A stretch of DNA of 64,000 nucleotides, taken from Desulfobacterium sp. Lineage in GTDB: Bacteria; Desulfobacterota; Desulfobacteria; Desulfobacterales; Desulfobacteraceae. Location of the stretch: assembly GCA_030145245.1 (NCBI GenBank), contig JAQYWC010000048.1:124001-188000 (forward strand), in the 5' to 3' direction. The notes under the pieces were generated by a model. That model saw nothing but the letters and a program-made list of their open reading frames with translations, did no database searches and was not told the DNA's origin. The stretch's first letter is position 1, and the number at the start of each line of letters is the position of its first letter. Below are positions 52,076 through 60,441 of this stretch, one piece after another. A program made the position numbers and the translations under genes.

Positions 52076-52534
52076 ATGATGGATGTAAATACCTATGAGA
52101 ACATTATCAACATGGCCATCGCGAACGAGATAGAGGCCCAGGAATTTTACGGGGATGCAGCAGAAAAACTAAATGATCCTTATCTTAAGGAGATGTTTGA
52201 ACACTTTGCCAAAGAGGAGAAGATGCATGAAAAAATGCTCAGGAATATTCTGAAAAGCGACACCATCTCTCTCCATTTCAGTGAAGCGGTTGACTACAAA
52301 GTGTCTGAAACCGTTGATGAACCCAGGTTGTCTACGAAGATGAAACCTGCGGACGCCATCGCCCTGGCCATGAAAAAGGAGGAACAAGCCTTAACAGAGT
52401 ATAATATGCTCGCACAAAATTGCCCGGATCCGGAACAGAAAAAAGTTTTCCTGGATCTTGCCGCCATGGAGCGGGGGCACAAGCTGAAGCTTGAAACGGC
52501 GTTCGTGGATATCGGCTATCCCGAGGTGTGGTAG
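52076..52534 (+). CDS. Ferritin-like/rubrerythrin-domain protein
   Basis: 152 residues (ATG 52076 or 52079, AGGGGGA upstream). Four helices carry di-iron ligands in ANEIEAQEFYGDAAEK, KEEKMHEKMLR, KKEEQALTEYNMLA and AAMERGHKLKLE. There is no rubredoxin knuckle. It is a paralogue of the 27424-27885 protein with the same domain. It probably protects against peroxide or iron stress. The DUF2156 gene starts 2 bases after the stop. Confidence 0.88.
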   Translation: MMDVNTYENIINMAIANEIEAQEFYGDAAEKLNDPYLKEMFEHFAKEEKMHEKMLRNILKSDTISLHFSEAVDYKVSETVDEPRLSTKMKPADAIALAMKKEEQALTEYNMLAQNCPDPEQKKVFLDLAAMERGHKLKLETAFVDIGYPEVW

Positions 52535-52536
52535 CC

Positions 52537-53418
52537 ATGACTTTGGATTTTAAACCCATATCACTTGAACGGCAGCAGGAATATCTATCGATTTTTGATC
52601 TGTGTCCCATAAAACCTTCTGATTACAGTTTTTTGAATCTATGGGCCTGGGCCGGGGAATACGGACTTGAATGGGCCTGGGACGATGATCTTGTCTGGAT
52701 CCGCCAGACAAGCCCTGGGAGCGTTTACTGGGCGCCGGTCGGTCCCTGGGACCAGGTGAACTGGGAGCGGCGTCTTGAAACATATTTTAGGGAAGACACT
52801 GTTTTTATGCGGATTCCCCAGCCTCTGCTTGAAATCTGGAAACCCGCCATGGACCATCGTGTAACATGGGAAGACGCCCGTGACCATTGGGATTATCTCT
52901 ATGACTCAAAAGCGTTGATCCAGCTTCGGGGGAAACGGTTTCACAAAAAGAAAAACCTGCTGAATCAGTTCAGGAAGCTTTACGCGTATGAATATACCGC
53001 CTTTGACAGTACCATGGTCGGACTTGCCATGGGGATGCAGGAGGACTGGTGCACCTGGCGGGATTGTGAGTCTTCCGAAGCCCTTGCCGCAGAAAACCGG
53101 GTTATTTACCGGGTGCTCAAAAAATGGAAGGCGTTGACCGGGATCGTGGGAGGGGCCCTTCTTGTGGACGGTCAAATGGTTGCCTACACCATTGGGGAAA
53201 AAGTATCCGGGGATACGCTTGTGATCCATTTTGAAAAGGGCGATTCCGAATTCAAGGGGGCTAATCAGGCCATCAACCAGATGTTCCTTGAAAATTCCGG
53301 GATCGACGCATCTGTTGTCAACCGGGAACAGGATCTTGGCGATGGCGGGCTGCGTAAGGCCAAACTCTCTTACCATCCCGTGGCCTTTGTTGAAAAATAC
53401 ACGGTTTGGCTGAAGTAA
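52537..53418 (+). CDS. DUF2156 (LysX/MprF C-terminal-like) protein
   Basis: 293 residues. The N-terminal region WAWAGEYGLEWAWDDDLVWI and the core QLRGKRFHKKKNLLNQFRKLY, then ALTGIVGGALLVDGQMVAYTIGEKVSGDTLVIHFEKGDSEFKGANQAINQMF, match the DUF2156 acyl-transferase-like (GNAT/FemX) fold seen at the C-terminus of phosphatidylglycerol lysyltransferases. No membrane domain is present. It may transfer an aminoacyl group from tRNA or act on an unknown substrate. The hairpin at 53431-53459 ends the unit. Confidence 0.82.
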   Translation: MTLDFKPISLERQQEYLSIFDLCPIKPSDYSFLNLWAWAGEYGLEWAWDDDLVWIRQTSPGSVYWAPVGPWDQVNWERRLETYFREDTVFMRIPQPLLEIWKPAMDHRVTWEDARDHWDYLYDSKALIQLRGKRFHKKKNLLNQFRKLYAYEYTAFDSTMVGLAMGMQEDWCTWRDCESSEALAAENRVIYRVLKKWKALTGIVGGALLVDGQMVAYTIGEKVSGDTLVIHFEKGDSEFKGANQAINQMFLENSGIDASVVNREQDLGDGGLRKAKLSYHPVAFVEKYTVWLK

Positions 53419-53430
53419 AAAAAGAATAGC

Positions 53431-53459
53431 TCCCCTTGGGCCTTTGTGGCCCAGGGGGA
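53431..53459 (+). terminator. Hairpin terminator after the DUF2156 gene
   Basis: TCCCCTTGGGCC pairs with GGCCCAGGGGGA around TTTGT (one G-T pair), 12 bases after the stop. It also lies before the convergent rubredoxin gene, so it may serve both. Confidence 0.7.
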
Positions 53460-53475
53460 ACTTGGGGATTATCTG

Positions 53476-53637
53476 TTAATCCTCTTTTGAAAATTCATCT
53501 TTTCCGGCGCCGCACACCGGGCAGACCCAGTCAGCCGGAAGAGCGTCAAAGCTTGTTCCGGGATCGATTCCATTGTCGGGATCCCCGGTTGCCGGGTCAT
53601 ACACATAACCGCACAGATCGCATACATACGTGTCCAT
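53476..53637 (-). CDS. Rubredoxin
   Basis: 53 residues from the ATG at 53637. It has the complete rubredoxin pattern with C6-xx-C9 ([11 protein letters not shown]), C39-xx-C42 ([10 protein letters not shown]), and the aromatic core residues Y4, Y11, Y13 and W37. It binds one iron and donates electrons to rubrerythrin, oxygen reductases or similar. The DUF2892 gene lies 28 bases upstream on the same strand, and cydBA precede that. Confidence 0.96.
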   Translation of the reverse strand: MDTYVCDLCGYVYDPATGDPDNGIDPGTSFDALPADWVCPVCGAGKDEFSKED

Positions 53638-53665
53638 TGTTTGTCTCCTTTTGTTGTGATTAATC

Positions 53666-53869
53666 CTATTTAAAAGCTTTTCCTGATTTAACCCCCCCTG
53701 CCTTGAGTATGTGGGCAAGGGGGCAAAAACCGGTGAATGCCGCCTGGAAAATATTGGCACCGACAAAGGCGGTGACCCAGAGCCAGTGGAGGCTGTGGGA
53801 GACCGCAAAAACAACGGTGATCAGTATCATGGCGCCGGCAAAGGCAAAAACTATTTTGTCGATGTTCAT
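53666..53869 (-). CDS. DUF2892 small membrane protein
   Basis: 67 residues from the ATG at 53869 (AAAAGGAGG upstream). It starts [21 protein letters not shown], then a second span [20 protein letters not shown] with CPLAHIL at the end of the helix. This is the DUF2892 fold seen as the membrane part of YgaP rhodaneses; here no rhodanese domain is attached. The single Cys (C49) may be redox-active. The sequence fits the oxygen-defence setting between rubredoxin and cydBA. Confidence 0.82.
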   Translation of the reverse strand: MNIDKIVFAFAGAMILITVVFAVSHSLHWLWVTAFVGANIFQAAFTGFCPLAHILKAGGVKSGKAFK

Positions 53870-53942
53870 GGGACCGGACCTCCTTTTTTTGCTTGTCTGG
53901 TTCGTCCTCAAGGTCTTTTTCGGTTACCTTTCCACTGGCTGT

Positions 53943-54959
53943 TTAGTACTCAAGGTCGTCCTCGGTCACCTTGCCCTTGAACAGGTTGTAGGCCCAGATC
54001 TGGTAGGCGATGACCAGGGGAAGAAAGATTACCGTAACCGTGAGCATGATCTTCAGGGTCAGGGGGCTTGAGGATGCATTGAATGCGGTCAGGGTTGCCC
54101 CGCTCTCTTTAAGGGAGGGGTACAGGGCCGGAAAGAGACCCGCGATGCCGAAAAAGGTGGCCCCGACAATGGTGACGGCCGATGAAAACCACGCCTTGAA
54201 GTAGTGTTGCCGGGTGAGGAAATATTTGATGCCCAAAAGGGCTGCCACGGTCACAAGTATGATCAGAAAAAGGGCCGGGTATTTGAAGTAGTTGTCGTAG
54301 AGGGAGGTTGCAAAAAAGCTTGCACCCAGAAATAGAACGGCCAGGGCAACAAGGGCTATCCAGAGTTTATGGGCCGTTGCGACCGCCCTGTCATGGAGGT
54401 CCCCACTGGTCCGGATGGCAAGCCAGTTGGCGCCGTGGACCATGAAGAGAACCAGGAAGAGTGCTCCCCCGAGAAGTCCGTAGGGGTTGAGGAGCATGAG
54501 AAGGTTGCCATGGTAGATTCCCTGGCTGTCAAAGGGGATGCCCCTGAAGATGTTGGCAAAGGCAACGCCAAAGAGAAGGCCGGGGGTTGCGCTTCCCACA
54601 AAGATGCAGGCGTCCCAGATCCGTTTCCAGCCCGGGGAGTCGATCTGGCCCCGGAATTCAAAGGCAACGCCCCTGAGAATCAGGGCGAAGAGGATCAGTA
54701 GCAAAGGGGTGTAGAGGGTTGAAAACATCACCGCGTACACCTTGGGAAATGCGGCGAAGGTGACGCCGCCTGCGGTGATCAGCCACACTTCGTTTCCGTC
54801 CCATAGGGGGCCCACGGAATTGATCATCATCCGCCGGTCCGTATCGGTTTTCCCCAGAAAGGGATAGAGGGTTCCAACGCCAAAGTCAAACCCGTCTGTC
54901 ATGAAAAAGATCGCCCATAAAAGGCCCCATAGGAAGAACCAGGTTGTCTGCAATATCAT
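53943..54959 (-). CDS. cydB: Cytochrome bd quinol oxidase subunit II
   Basis: 338 residues with about nine membrane spans and the CydB signature ILQTTWFFLWGLLWAIFFMTDGFDFGVGTLYPFLGKTD. Conserved GNEVWLITAGGVTFAAFPKVYAVMFSTLYTPLLLILFALILRGVAFEFR is intact. It stabilises the haem sites of CydA in the bd-type oxygen reductase, giving oxygen defence in an anaerobe. The gene follows cydA by 63 bases. Confidence 0.95.
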   Translation of the reverse strand: MILQTTWFFLWGLLWAIFFMTDGFDFGVGTLYPFLGKTDTDRRMMINSVGPLWDGNEVWLITAGGVTFAAFPKVYAVMFSTLYTPLLLILFALILRGVAFEFRGQIDSPGWKRIWDACIFVGSATPGLLFGVAFANIFRGIPFDSQGIYHGNLLMLLNPYGLLGGALFLVLFMVHGANWLAIRTSGDLHDRAVATAHKLWIALVALAVLFLGASFFATSLYDNYFKYPALFLIILVTVAALLGIKYFLTRQHYFKAWFSSAVTIVGATFFGIAGLFPALYPSLKESGATLTAFNASSSPLTLKIMLTVTVIFLPLVIAYQIWAYNLFKGKVTEDDLEY

Positions 54960-55022
54960 GGTTGTAAGCTCCTGTTTATGTGAAATTGAGTTTGAAAGAA
55001 CATGTCAATGCCAGGCCTTCTG

Positions 55023-56333
55023 CTACGCCTCTTCCGGCTTCGGGCCTTTGATGGCGTTTTTGGCCATGAGGAAGAATCCCACAGCGCCCAGAAGACCGTA
55101 GACAACGATAAAGGCGATCAGGGAGATCATCACCTGGTAGCCCGCAATGGGTGAGGCTGCCTCGGAGGTTCTCATCAACCCGTAGACGATCCAGGGTTGT
55201 CGTCCGACCTCGGCCACCATCCATCCCATCTCGATGGCGATGTAGGGCAGGGGAATGGCCCATAGCATGGTCTTGAGATATCCGGGGGAGTCCACCAGGC
55301 GGTTGCGCTTGAACAAGCCGATCAGGGTGAGGAGGATGAAGAGTGTGCCCAGGCCCACCATGATCCTGAAACCGATGAAGGTGAGGAGTACCGGGGGACG
55401 GTCCTCTTTGGGAAAGTCGTTAAGGCCCTGTACCGTTGCATTGAAGTCGTGGAATCCAAGGAAGCTTAAGAGGCCGGGCAGGGAACCAAATTCCCAGAGG
55501 TTTTTTTCAGCCTCCTGGTCGGGCCAGGCAAAGAGAATGATGGGTGCTTTGGTCTGGGTCTCCCAGTGGGCCTCCATGGCGGCAAGTTTGGCCGGCTGGA
55601 CCTCGGCCACATGGATGCCGTGGAGATCTCCGGTAAAGGCGACGGCAAAGGAGGAGACAAGTCCGAAGACCAGGGCGATTCTGAACGACCGGTTGAAGAT
55701 CTCAAGGTGCTGTTTTTTCAACAGATGATAGGCGCTTATCCCCATGACGAAAAATGCGCCCAGCAGGCAGGCCGAGGGAATCATGTGGAGGATCTCCAGG
55801 AGGGAAAATTTGTTGAATATCAGCTCGGTGAAGTCGGTCATTTCAGCACGGTTGTTGCGGATGGTATAGCCCACGGGATGCTGCATGAAGCCGTTGGCCG
55901 TGAGGATCCACAGGGCTGAGAAGTTACCTGCAATGGCCACAAGCCACATCACGCCGGCATGGGCCTTGGGGGAGAGTTTTTTCCAGCCAAAGATCCAGAT
56001 TCCGATGAAGGTGGATTCAAGGAAAAAGGCGACCGTGGCTTCAATGGCAAGCAGGGAGCCGAACACATCCCCTACATATTCTGAGTATCTCGACCAGTTG
56101 GTGCCGAACTGGAACTCCAGGGTGATGCCCGTGACAACGCCTACTGCAAAGTTGATCAGAAAGAGCTTGCCCCAGAATTTGGTCATTCTCAGGTAGGTTT
56201 TGTCCCCGGTCCTGGCGTATTGGGTCTCCATGTAGGCAATAATGATGGAGAGCCCCAGTGTCAGGGGAACAAACAGGAAGTGGAACATGGTTGCAACGGC
56301 AAACTGCAGCCTTGATAGAAAAACAGGATCCAT
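55023..56333 (-). CDS. cydA: Cytochrome bd quinol oxidase subunit I
   Basis: 436 residues. The haem b595 His is at about residue 18 (ATMFHFLFVPLTLG), haem b558 ligands are in the middle, and GWMVAEVGRQPWIVYGLMRTSEA is the conserved CydA motif. The Q-loop is short (about residues 245-300, with WPDQEAEKNLWEFG), of the short-loop type. It oxidises menaquinol and reduces oxygen to water. The transcript probably starts at the sigma-54 promoter 56535-56550, about 190 bases before the ATG. The leader 56334-56520 shows no other feature. Confidence 0.95.
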   Translation of the reverse strand: MDPVFLSRLQFAVATMFHFLFVPLTLGLSIIIAYMETQYARTGDKTYLRMTKFWGKLFLINFAVGVVTGITLEFQFGTNWSRYSEYVGDVFGSLLAIEATVAFFLESTFIGIWIFGWKKLSPKAHAGVMWLVAIAGNFSALWILTANGFMQHPVGYTIRNNRAEMTDFTELIFNKFSLLEILHMIPSACLLGAFFVMGISAYHLLKKQHLEIFNRSFRIALVFGLVSSFAVAFTGDLHGIHVAEVQPAKLAAMEAHWETQTKAPIILFAWPDQEAEKNLWEFGSLPGLLSFLGFHDFNATVQGLNDFPKEDRPPVLLTFIGFRIMVGLGTLFILLTLIGLFKRNRLVDSPGYLKTMLWAIPLPYIAIEMGWMVAEVGRQPWIVYGLMRTSEAASPIAGYQVMISLIAFIVVYGLLGAVGFFLMAKNAIKGPKPEEA

Positions 56334-56534
56334 GGTTTCTCCTATGGTTGTTGGATGATCTCTGGTTCGGCCAGTCGAACAGCGCCTTTAATAGATAGTA
56401 GGGCTGTTGCTGATCTAAAAATGATTAATACTATTATCTATAAAACAAACTTTCGGAATTTACCATGGGCCATTGGAAAAATTTTCATGGGTTCCGGGTG
56501 TCACTCCCAGGACCGAAAGTTGACTTAAGTCAAT

Positions 56535-56550
56535 AGCAACTATTGTGCCA
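56535..56550 (-). promoter_or_regulatory. Sigma-54 promoter of cydAB
   Basis: On the minus strand TGGCACAATAGTTGCT is an exact TGGCAC-N5-TTGCT match. Transcription would start near 56523. The nested inverted repeat 56592-56644 lies about 70-120 bases upstream of that point, the usual place for an activator. Confidence 0.7.
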
Positions 56551-56591
56551 AAGGGTTTTTCCATGGAAAGGGAGCCGGGGAAGGAAACGGA

Positions 56592-56644
56592 CCTGTCTCA
56601 TTGCAACATAATCGTATCATACGATTTTGATGCAATGAGACAGG
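56592..56644. promoter_or_regulatory. Nested inverted repeat, probable enhancer site of the cydAB promoter
   Basis: Outer arms CCTGTCTCATTGCA (56592-56605) and TGCAATGAGACAGG (56631-56644) are perfect. They enclose an inner dyad AATCGTA (56610-56616)/TACGATT (56620-56626) with centre TCA. It sits upstream of a sigma-54 promoter, so two dimers of an enhancer-binding protein are plausible. As RNA it would be one long hairpin, the alternative reading. Confidence 0.6.
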
Positions 56645-56788
56645 CGTGCCGGATGCAGGCCGTCCCCCAACGGCTAAAAAGCTTTCTTGCTGCGGCAGGC
56701 GGACCTGGCAAACAGGGTGGCACGGTTGCTGCAAAGTTCTTTACCATGAACGAGTATTTAAGTAAAACAGGCGGGAGAATTTTACCAG

Positions 56789-57022
56789 ATGCTGCAGAAA
56801 CCATGCGACAACAACATTTTGAAGGCCCTTGAACTTGCGGAGAAGATGATTCTTCTGGCCCAGAAGGGGGATGAAGAACGGGAGGATTCGGGATGCGGTA
56901 TCTTGTACGGTGTTCTCCTGGATTCAGGCTTCAAGCTGAGGGAGCTTGCAAGAAGAGAGAGAGACAACCATGTGAAAAAGGGTTGGTGGAGGGAGTGTGA
57001 AAGAGACGTTGAAAAGACCTGA
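56789..57022 (+). CDS. Small conserved helical protein
   Basis: 77 residues with a pattern I believe is shared among sulfate reducers: NILKALELAEKMILLAQKGDEEREDSGCGILYGVLLDSGFKLRELARRERDNHVKKGWW. It is helical throughout, acidic then basic, with Cys at 6, 36 and 70. There is no known function. GGGAG lies before the ATG, and the next gene starts 26 bases before its stop. It opens the three-gene run with the ferredoxin and the HEAT-like protein. Confidence 0.65.
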   Translation: MLQKPCDNNILKALELAEKMILLAQKGDEEREDSGCGILYGVLLDSGFKLRELARRERDNHVKKGWWRECERDVEKT

Positions 57023-57203
57023 AATTGATTTGAGTGAATGTGTCCTTTGTGACATCTGCATTGAATTGTGCCCCTATGTTTTCAAGAAAAATGATGCAGG
57101 ATACATTGAGGTGGCTGATACCGATGAATACCCGGAAGAGGATATAGATGATATCATCAGGAGCTGCAGGGGAGATTGCATTGTTTGGGATGAAGACGCT
57201 TAA
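56997..57203 (+). CDS. Ferredoxin
   Basis: 68 residues from GTG 56997 (GGAGGGAG upstream). The single cluster loop is C15-VL-C18-DI-C21-IEL-C25-PYVF, with a fourth region SCRGDCIVW near the end (C56, C60). This is a one-[4Fe-4S] ferredoxin of the Desulfovibrio type II/III style, with Pro after the last ligand. It is an electron carrier for the 2-oxoacid oxidoreductases or the redox proteins nearby. It overlaps both neighbours. Confidence 0.88.
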   Translation: MKETLKRPEIDLSECVLCDICIELCPYVFKKNDAGYIEVADTDEYPEEDIDDIIRSCRGDCIVWDEDA

Positions 57204-57672
57204 GAGAGAGGTGCATGGTCTCCTGGCCCGGAATGACGGTCAGGCCTTTCCGGAGGAGGTCCTGGGCTTTCCCCTCAAGCGGGTGGTCAACCCTCTTTTC
57301 TCCTATATACAGAGCAGTGATGAGAGGATAAAAACAAGGGCCGTTGCTGCCATGGGAAAGGTGGTGGCAGCCCTTGCCGACCAGGAGATGGAGGCGGCCC
57401 GGGTTGTGATGCGGCGCCTCATGTGGAGCCTGAACGATGAGTCCGGCGGGATCGGCTGGGGCGCGCCCGAGGCCATGGGGGAGATCATGGCCGAGCATGA
57501 AGGGCTTGCCAGGGAGTTTCACAAGATCCTCATCTCCTATGTGGATTCTGAGGGAAACTATCTGGAGTATGCGCCTTTGAGGCAGGGGGCTGTGCTGGGC
57601 CTGAAACGGCTCTTTAAGGCACAGCCCCGGCTCATGGCTTCCTATGCCGATCTCCTGGGGACCCTGGGGTGA
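57190..57672 (+). CDS. DVU0298-family HEAT-repeat protein
   Basis: About 160 residues from the ATG at 57190, overlapping the ferredoxin stop by 14 bases. Helical repeats resemble PBS/HEAT type (RIKTRAVAAMGKVVAALADQEMEAARVVMRRLMWSL, APEAMGEIMAEHEGLAREFHKILISY, APLRQGAVLGLKRLF). I recall the family name DVU0298, found in sulfate reducers, with no known role. Overlap with a ferredoxin gene hints at interaction with it. The gene ends just before the convergent proC. Confidence 0.75.
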   Translation: MKTLKREVHGLLARNDGQAFPEEVLGFPLKRVVNPLFSYIQSSDERIKTRAVAAMGKVVAALADQEMEAARVVMRRLMWSLNDESGGIGWGAPEAMGEIMAEHEGLAREFHKILISYVDSEGNYLEYAPLRQGAVLGLKRLFKAQPRLMASYADLLGTLG

Positions 57673-57677
57673 CGCTT

Positions 57678-58529
57678 TTATTTAGCGTTGTTCTCGGCAA
57701 AGTTTTTGATCATCAGTTCGCCAAGCTCGGTGGACCGTTTTGACGCGGCCTCCACTGCATTGATCATGGTGGTCCTGAGGCCTCCCTGCTCCAGGGTGTG
57801 GATGCCGGCAATGGCGGTTCCACCGGGGGAGGTGACCATGTCCTTGAGCTGGCCCGGGTGCTGATTTGATTCAAGGAGCATTTTTGCCGCACCCATGACG
57901 GTCTGTGTGGATAGAAAGAGAGAATCTTTTCTGGAGAGTCCCATCTTTACGCCAGCATCTGCCATGGCATCGATGATCATGAAGATGTAGGCCGGTCCGC
58001 TGCCGCTTAATCCGGTGAAGGCGTCCATGAGAACGTTTTCCTGGATAAAGACGCTCTTTCCAACCGAGTCGAACACAGCCTTTGCAAGCTCGATGTCTCC
58101 TTCAAGCACGTTCTTTCCTGCTGCGATTGCAGTGGCGCTCTCCTTGACAAAGGCGCAGATGTTGGGCATCACCCTGATCAGGCGAAGTTTCTTGTCCAGG
58201 CAGGACTCAATGGCTGCCAGGGGCACGCCTGCCGCAATGGAGATGATCAGCTTGGACATGTCAAGCTCAGCCGCTGTCTCCTTGAGAACGGTGTGGAGAA
58301 TCTGGGGTTTTGTGGCGTAGATCACGATCTGAGCTTTTTGGATCACCTCAAGGTTGCTGGTTGTGGTGGCGATCTTGTATTTCTCGTGGATGATCTCGAG
58401 TTGATCCTGTCTCACATCCGAACAGATGATGTTTTCAGGCTTTGCCGCTCCGGAAAGAACCAGGCCGCTGATGAGTGCCTCTCCCATGTTACCACATCCG
58501 ATAAAACCTATTTTTTTGTCATTCAGCAT
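57678..58529 (-). CDS. proC: Pyrroline-5-carboxylate reductase
   Basis: 283 residues. The Rossmann start KIGFIGCGNMGEALISGLVLSG is typical, followed by IYATKPQIL and SIAAGVPLAAIE. The conserved C-terminal motif DAFTGLSGSGPAYIFMIIDAMADAGVKMGLSRKDS and then TSPGGTAIAGIHTLEQGGLRT give substrate binding. It makes L-proline with NAD(P)H. The gene stands alone on this strand. A ribosome site AAGGAG precedes the ATG. Confidence 0.95.
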   Translation of the reverse strand: MLNDKKIGFIGCGNMGEALISGLVLSGAAKPENIICSDVRQDQLEIIHEKYKIATTTSNLEVIQKAQIVIYATKPQILHTVLKETAAELDMSKLIISIAAGVPLAAIESCLDKKLRLIRVMPNICAFVKESATAIAAGKNVLEGDIELAKAVFDSVGKSVFIQENVLMDAFTGLSGSGPAYIFMIIDAMADAGVKMGLSRKDSLFLSTQTVMGAAKMLLESNQHPGQLKDMVTSPGGTAIAGIHTLEQGGLRTTMINAVEAASKRSTELGELMIKNFAENNAK

Positions 58530-58673
58530 GCTGATTGCTCCTTAGGATTGATGACGTTATGAATATTGCTGTTTCAGGCTGGATAACCCGTTTTTTGTAA
58601 TAAACAGTTTTGACATTAAAGTGTAGCTCATGTTTTTAGTCAAGGTAAAAAACACACACAGGAATCGTACCCC

Positions 58674-59456
58674 ATGTTAAAAAACAGACTTGATGCTATT
58701 TACAGCCGCTATAACAAGCGGGAGTATGTAGCCCCCGACCCCCTCCAGTTCCTTTATAACTATCCCAAGGTCAGCGAACGGGAGATCGCAGGGCTTGTTG
58801 CCGCCCTCCTTGCCTACGGCCGGGTTGCCCAGATACTCAAGGCCGTGTCACAGATCCTTGCCATCCTCGGGCCCTCGCCCAGGGAGTATCTGTTAACCCG
58901 GGGAGAGAAGGATATTGTCCGTGATTTTGAGGATTTCAAATACCGGTTCACCACCGGAAACCACCTTTCCACCCTGCTCCTGGGGGTCAAGGATGTGCTC
59001 AACAGGTTCGGGTCCCTTGAGACCTGCTTTCTCCAGGGCTATTCTCCGGACCATGGGACCGTGATTCCGGCAATGTCTGCCTTTGTCAAAGAGATCTCTG
59101 CCAGGGGAGAGACCGGCATACTTGCCGCAGATCCCGATAAAAAGAGCGCCTGCAAACGCAATAACCTGTTTCTGCGGTGGATGGTCAGGAGGGACCGGAT
59201 CGATCCCGGGGGCTGGGACAAAGTTCCGGGATCCGCCCTTGTGGTCCCCCTGGATACCCACATGTTTCGCGTGGGAGCCCTGCTGGGGTTTACCTGCCGG
59301 AAACAGGCCAACCTGAAAACCGCCCTGGAGATCACCCAGGGATTCAGGATGCTCTCCCCGTCCGATCCCGTCCGGTATGACTTTTGCTTGACACGATTCG
59401 GCATCCGGGAGGAGATGAACCCCGGGGATCTTAAAATCATGTTGGAAAAAGCATAG
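58674..59456 (+). CDS. TIGR02757-family protein
   Basis: 260 residues of the helical TIGR02757 family, a HhH-GPD-related fold without clear catalysis. Conserved parts are YNYPKVSEREIAGLVAALLAYGRVAQI, NLFLRWMVRRDRIDPGGWDKV, LVVPLDTHMFRVGALLGF and PSDPVRYDFCLTRFGI. Members are found in many anaerobes; function is unknown, possibly DNA-related. The ATG lies 20 bases inside a spacer rich in AT that also separates it from proC. sfsA follows after 16 bases. Confidence 0.87.
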   Translation: MLKNRLDAIYSRYNKREYVAPDPLQFLYNYPKVSEREIAGLVAALLAYGRVAQILKAVSQILAILGPSPREYLLTRGEKDIVRDFEDFKYRFTTGNHLSTLLLGVKDVLNRFGSLETCFLQGYSPDHGTVIPAMSAFVKEISARGETGILAADPDKKSACKRNNLFLRWMVRRDRIDPGGWDKVPGSALVVPLDTHMFRVGALLGFTCRKQANLKTALEITQGFRMLSPSDPVRYDFCLTRFGIREEMNPGDLKIMLEKA

Positions 59457-59472
59457 GAGCGAAAGCAGAAGA

Positions 59473-60186
59473 ATGGGTTACAACGGACATGTGTTACCGA
59501 AATTGATACCAGGTACCCTTGTGAAGCGGTACAAACGTTTTTTGGCGGATGTGGAACTTGAGAGCGGGGCCGTGGTCACGGCCCATTGTCCCAATACCGG
59601 ATCCATGAGGGGGTGTTCGACCCCCGGTACAAGGGTTTATCTTTCCGAGAGCGATAATCCCAAGAGAAAACTCAACTATACCTGGGAACTGATGGAGCTG
59701 CCCGCTACCCTCATCGGCATCAACACCCAGGTTCCCAACAAGCTGGTTCAGCATTCCATCGAGGCCGGACTTGTGGAGGCGCTTTCCGGCTTCACCTCGG
59801 TTCGGCCCGAGGTGAAGACCGGCGATCATACAAGGCTCGATCTGTTGCTTTCCAATGTTGCCGGAGAGGAGTGCTTTGTTGAAGTCAAAAACTGCACCCT
59901 TGTTGAACAGGGGGTTGCCAGGTTCCCGGATGCCGTGACCGCAAGGGGGCAGAAGCATCTGGCCGAACTTGAGCGCCTTGTCGCCCAGGGCAAGCGGGGG
60001 GTGATCTTTTTTCTCATCCAGCGCATGGATGCGGTTGCATTTACTCCTGCCTCGGACATCGACCCCGCCTATGCCCGGCTCTTGAGGCGGGTGGTCAGGG
60101 CCGGGGTCGAGGTGATTGCCATGGACACCCTGATGGATCTTAACCGGATTTCATTGGGGAAATCGATACCCGTCATCCTTGAATGA
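59473..60186 (+). CDS. sfsA: SfsA-family nuclease-like protein
   Basis: 237 residues. The family pattern is complete: RYKRFLADVELESGAVVTAHCPNTGSMRGCSTPGTRVYLS, NYTWELMELPATLIGINT, then the PD-(D/E)xK-like core RLDLLLSNVAGEECFVEVKNCTLVEQG, and FPDAVTARGQKHLAEL. Named for sugar fermentation stimulation in E. coli, its fold suggests a nucleic-acid enzyme. Start ATG 59473; GTG 59491 is possible. It follows TIGR02757 closely and is likely in the same operon. Confidence 0.94.
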   Translation: MGYNGHVLPKLIPGTLVKRYKRFLADVELESGAVVTAHCPNTGSMRGCSTPGTRVYLSESDNPKRKLNYTWELMELPATLIGINTQVPNKLVQHSIEAGLVEALSGFTSVRPEVKTGDHTRLDLLLSNVAGEECFVEVKNCTLVEQGVARFPDAVTARGQKHLAELERLVAQGKRGVIFFLIQRMDAVAFTPASDIDPAYARLLRRVVRAGVEVIAMDTLMDLNRISLGKSIPVILE

Positions 60187-60251
60187 CCCTGTATGCCCAC
60201 CTGAAATACCTTGCCGCAAATGGCTGACATCATGGCTCTTTGTGTTAGATC

Positions 60252-60262
60252 TCACAATGTGG
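60252..60262. promoter_or_regulatory. CCACAATGTGG-like dyad before the PhnD-like gene
   Basis: TCACAATGTGG differs by one base from the perfect dyad in the nifU promoter, and the two share CACAATGTGGTA. It lies 180 bases upstream of the 60442 ATG. The rest of the 60187-60441 spacer shows no gene. Confidence 0.35.
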
Positions 60263-60441
60263 TAGTAAAATCCAAGGGTTATCTGCCTGAATTCCTATAT
60301 TTTTTTGTTGCGGTAGTAGAAGTTATGGGATATAGCTTAAAGCTTTGGAGGAAATTAGGGAAGAGCAATTGAAGTCAATGCCTGCCCCTGGTTTTCTCTT
60401 TTTGCTGTTTTAAGCGATTGTTCTGTAAATTTATAGGGGTT

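Noticed and set aside
56545-56832. A 95-codon plus-strand frame
   Set aside because: It runs through the nested inverted repeat and the cydAB promoter, has no domain, and overlaps the better-supported gene at 56789.
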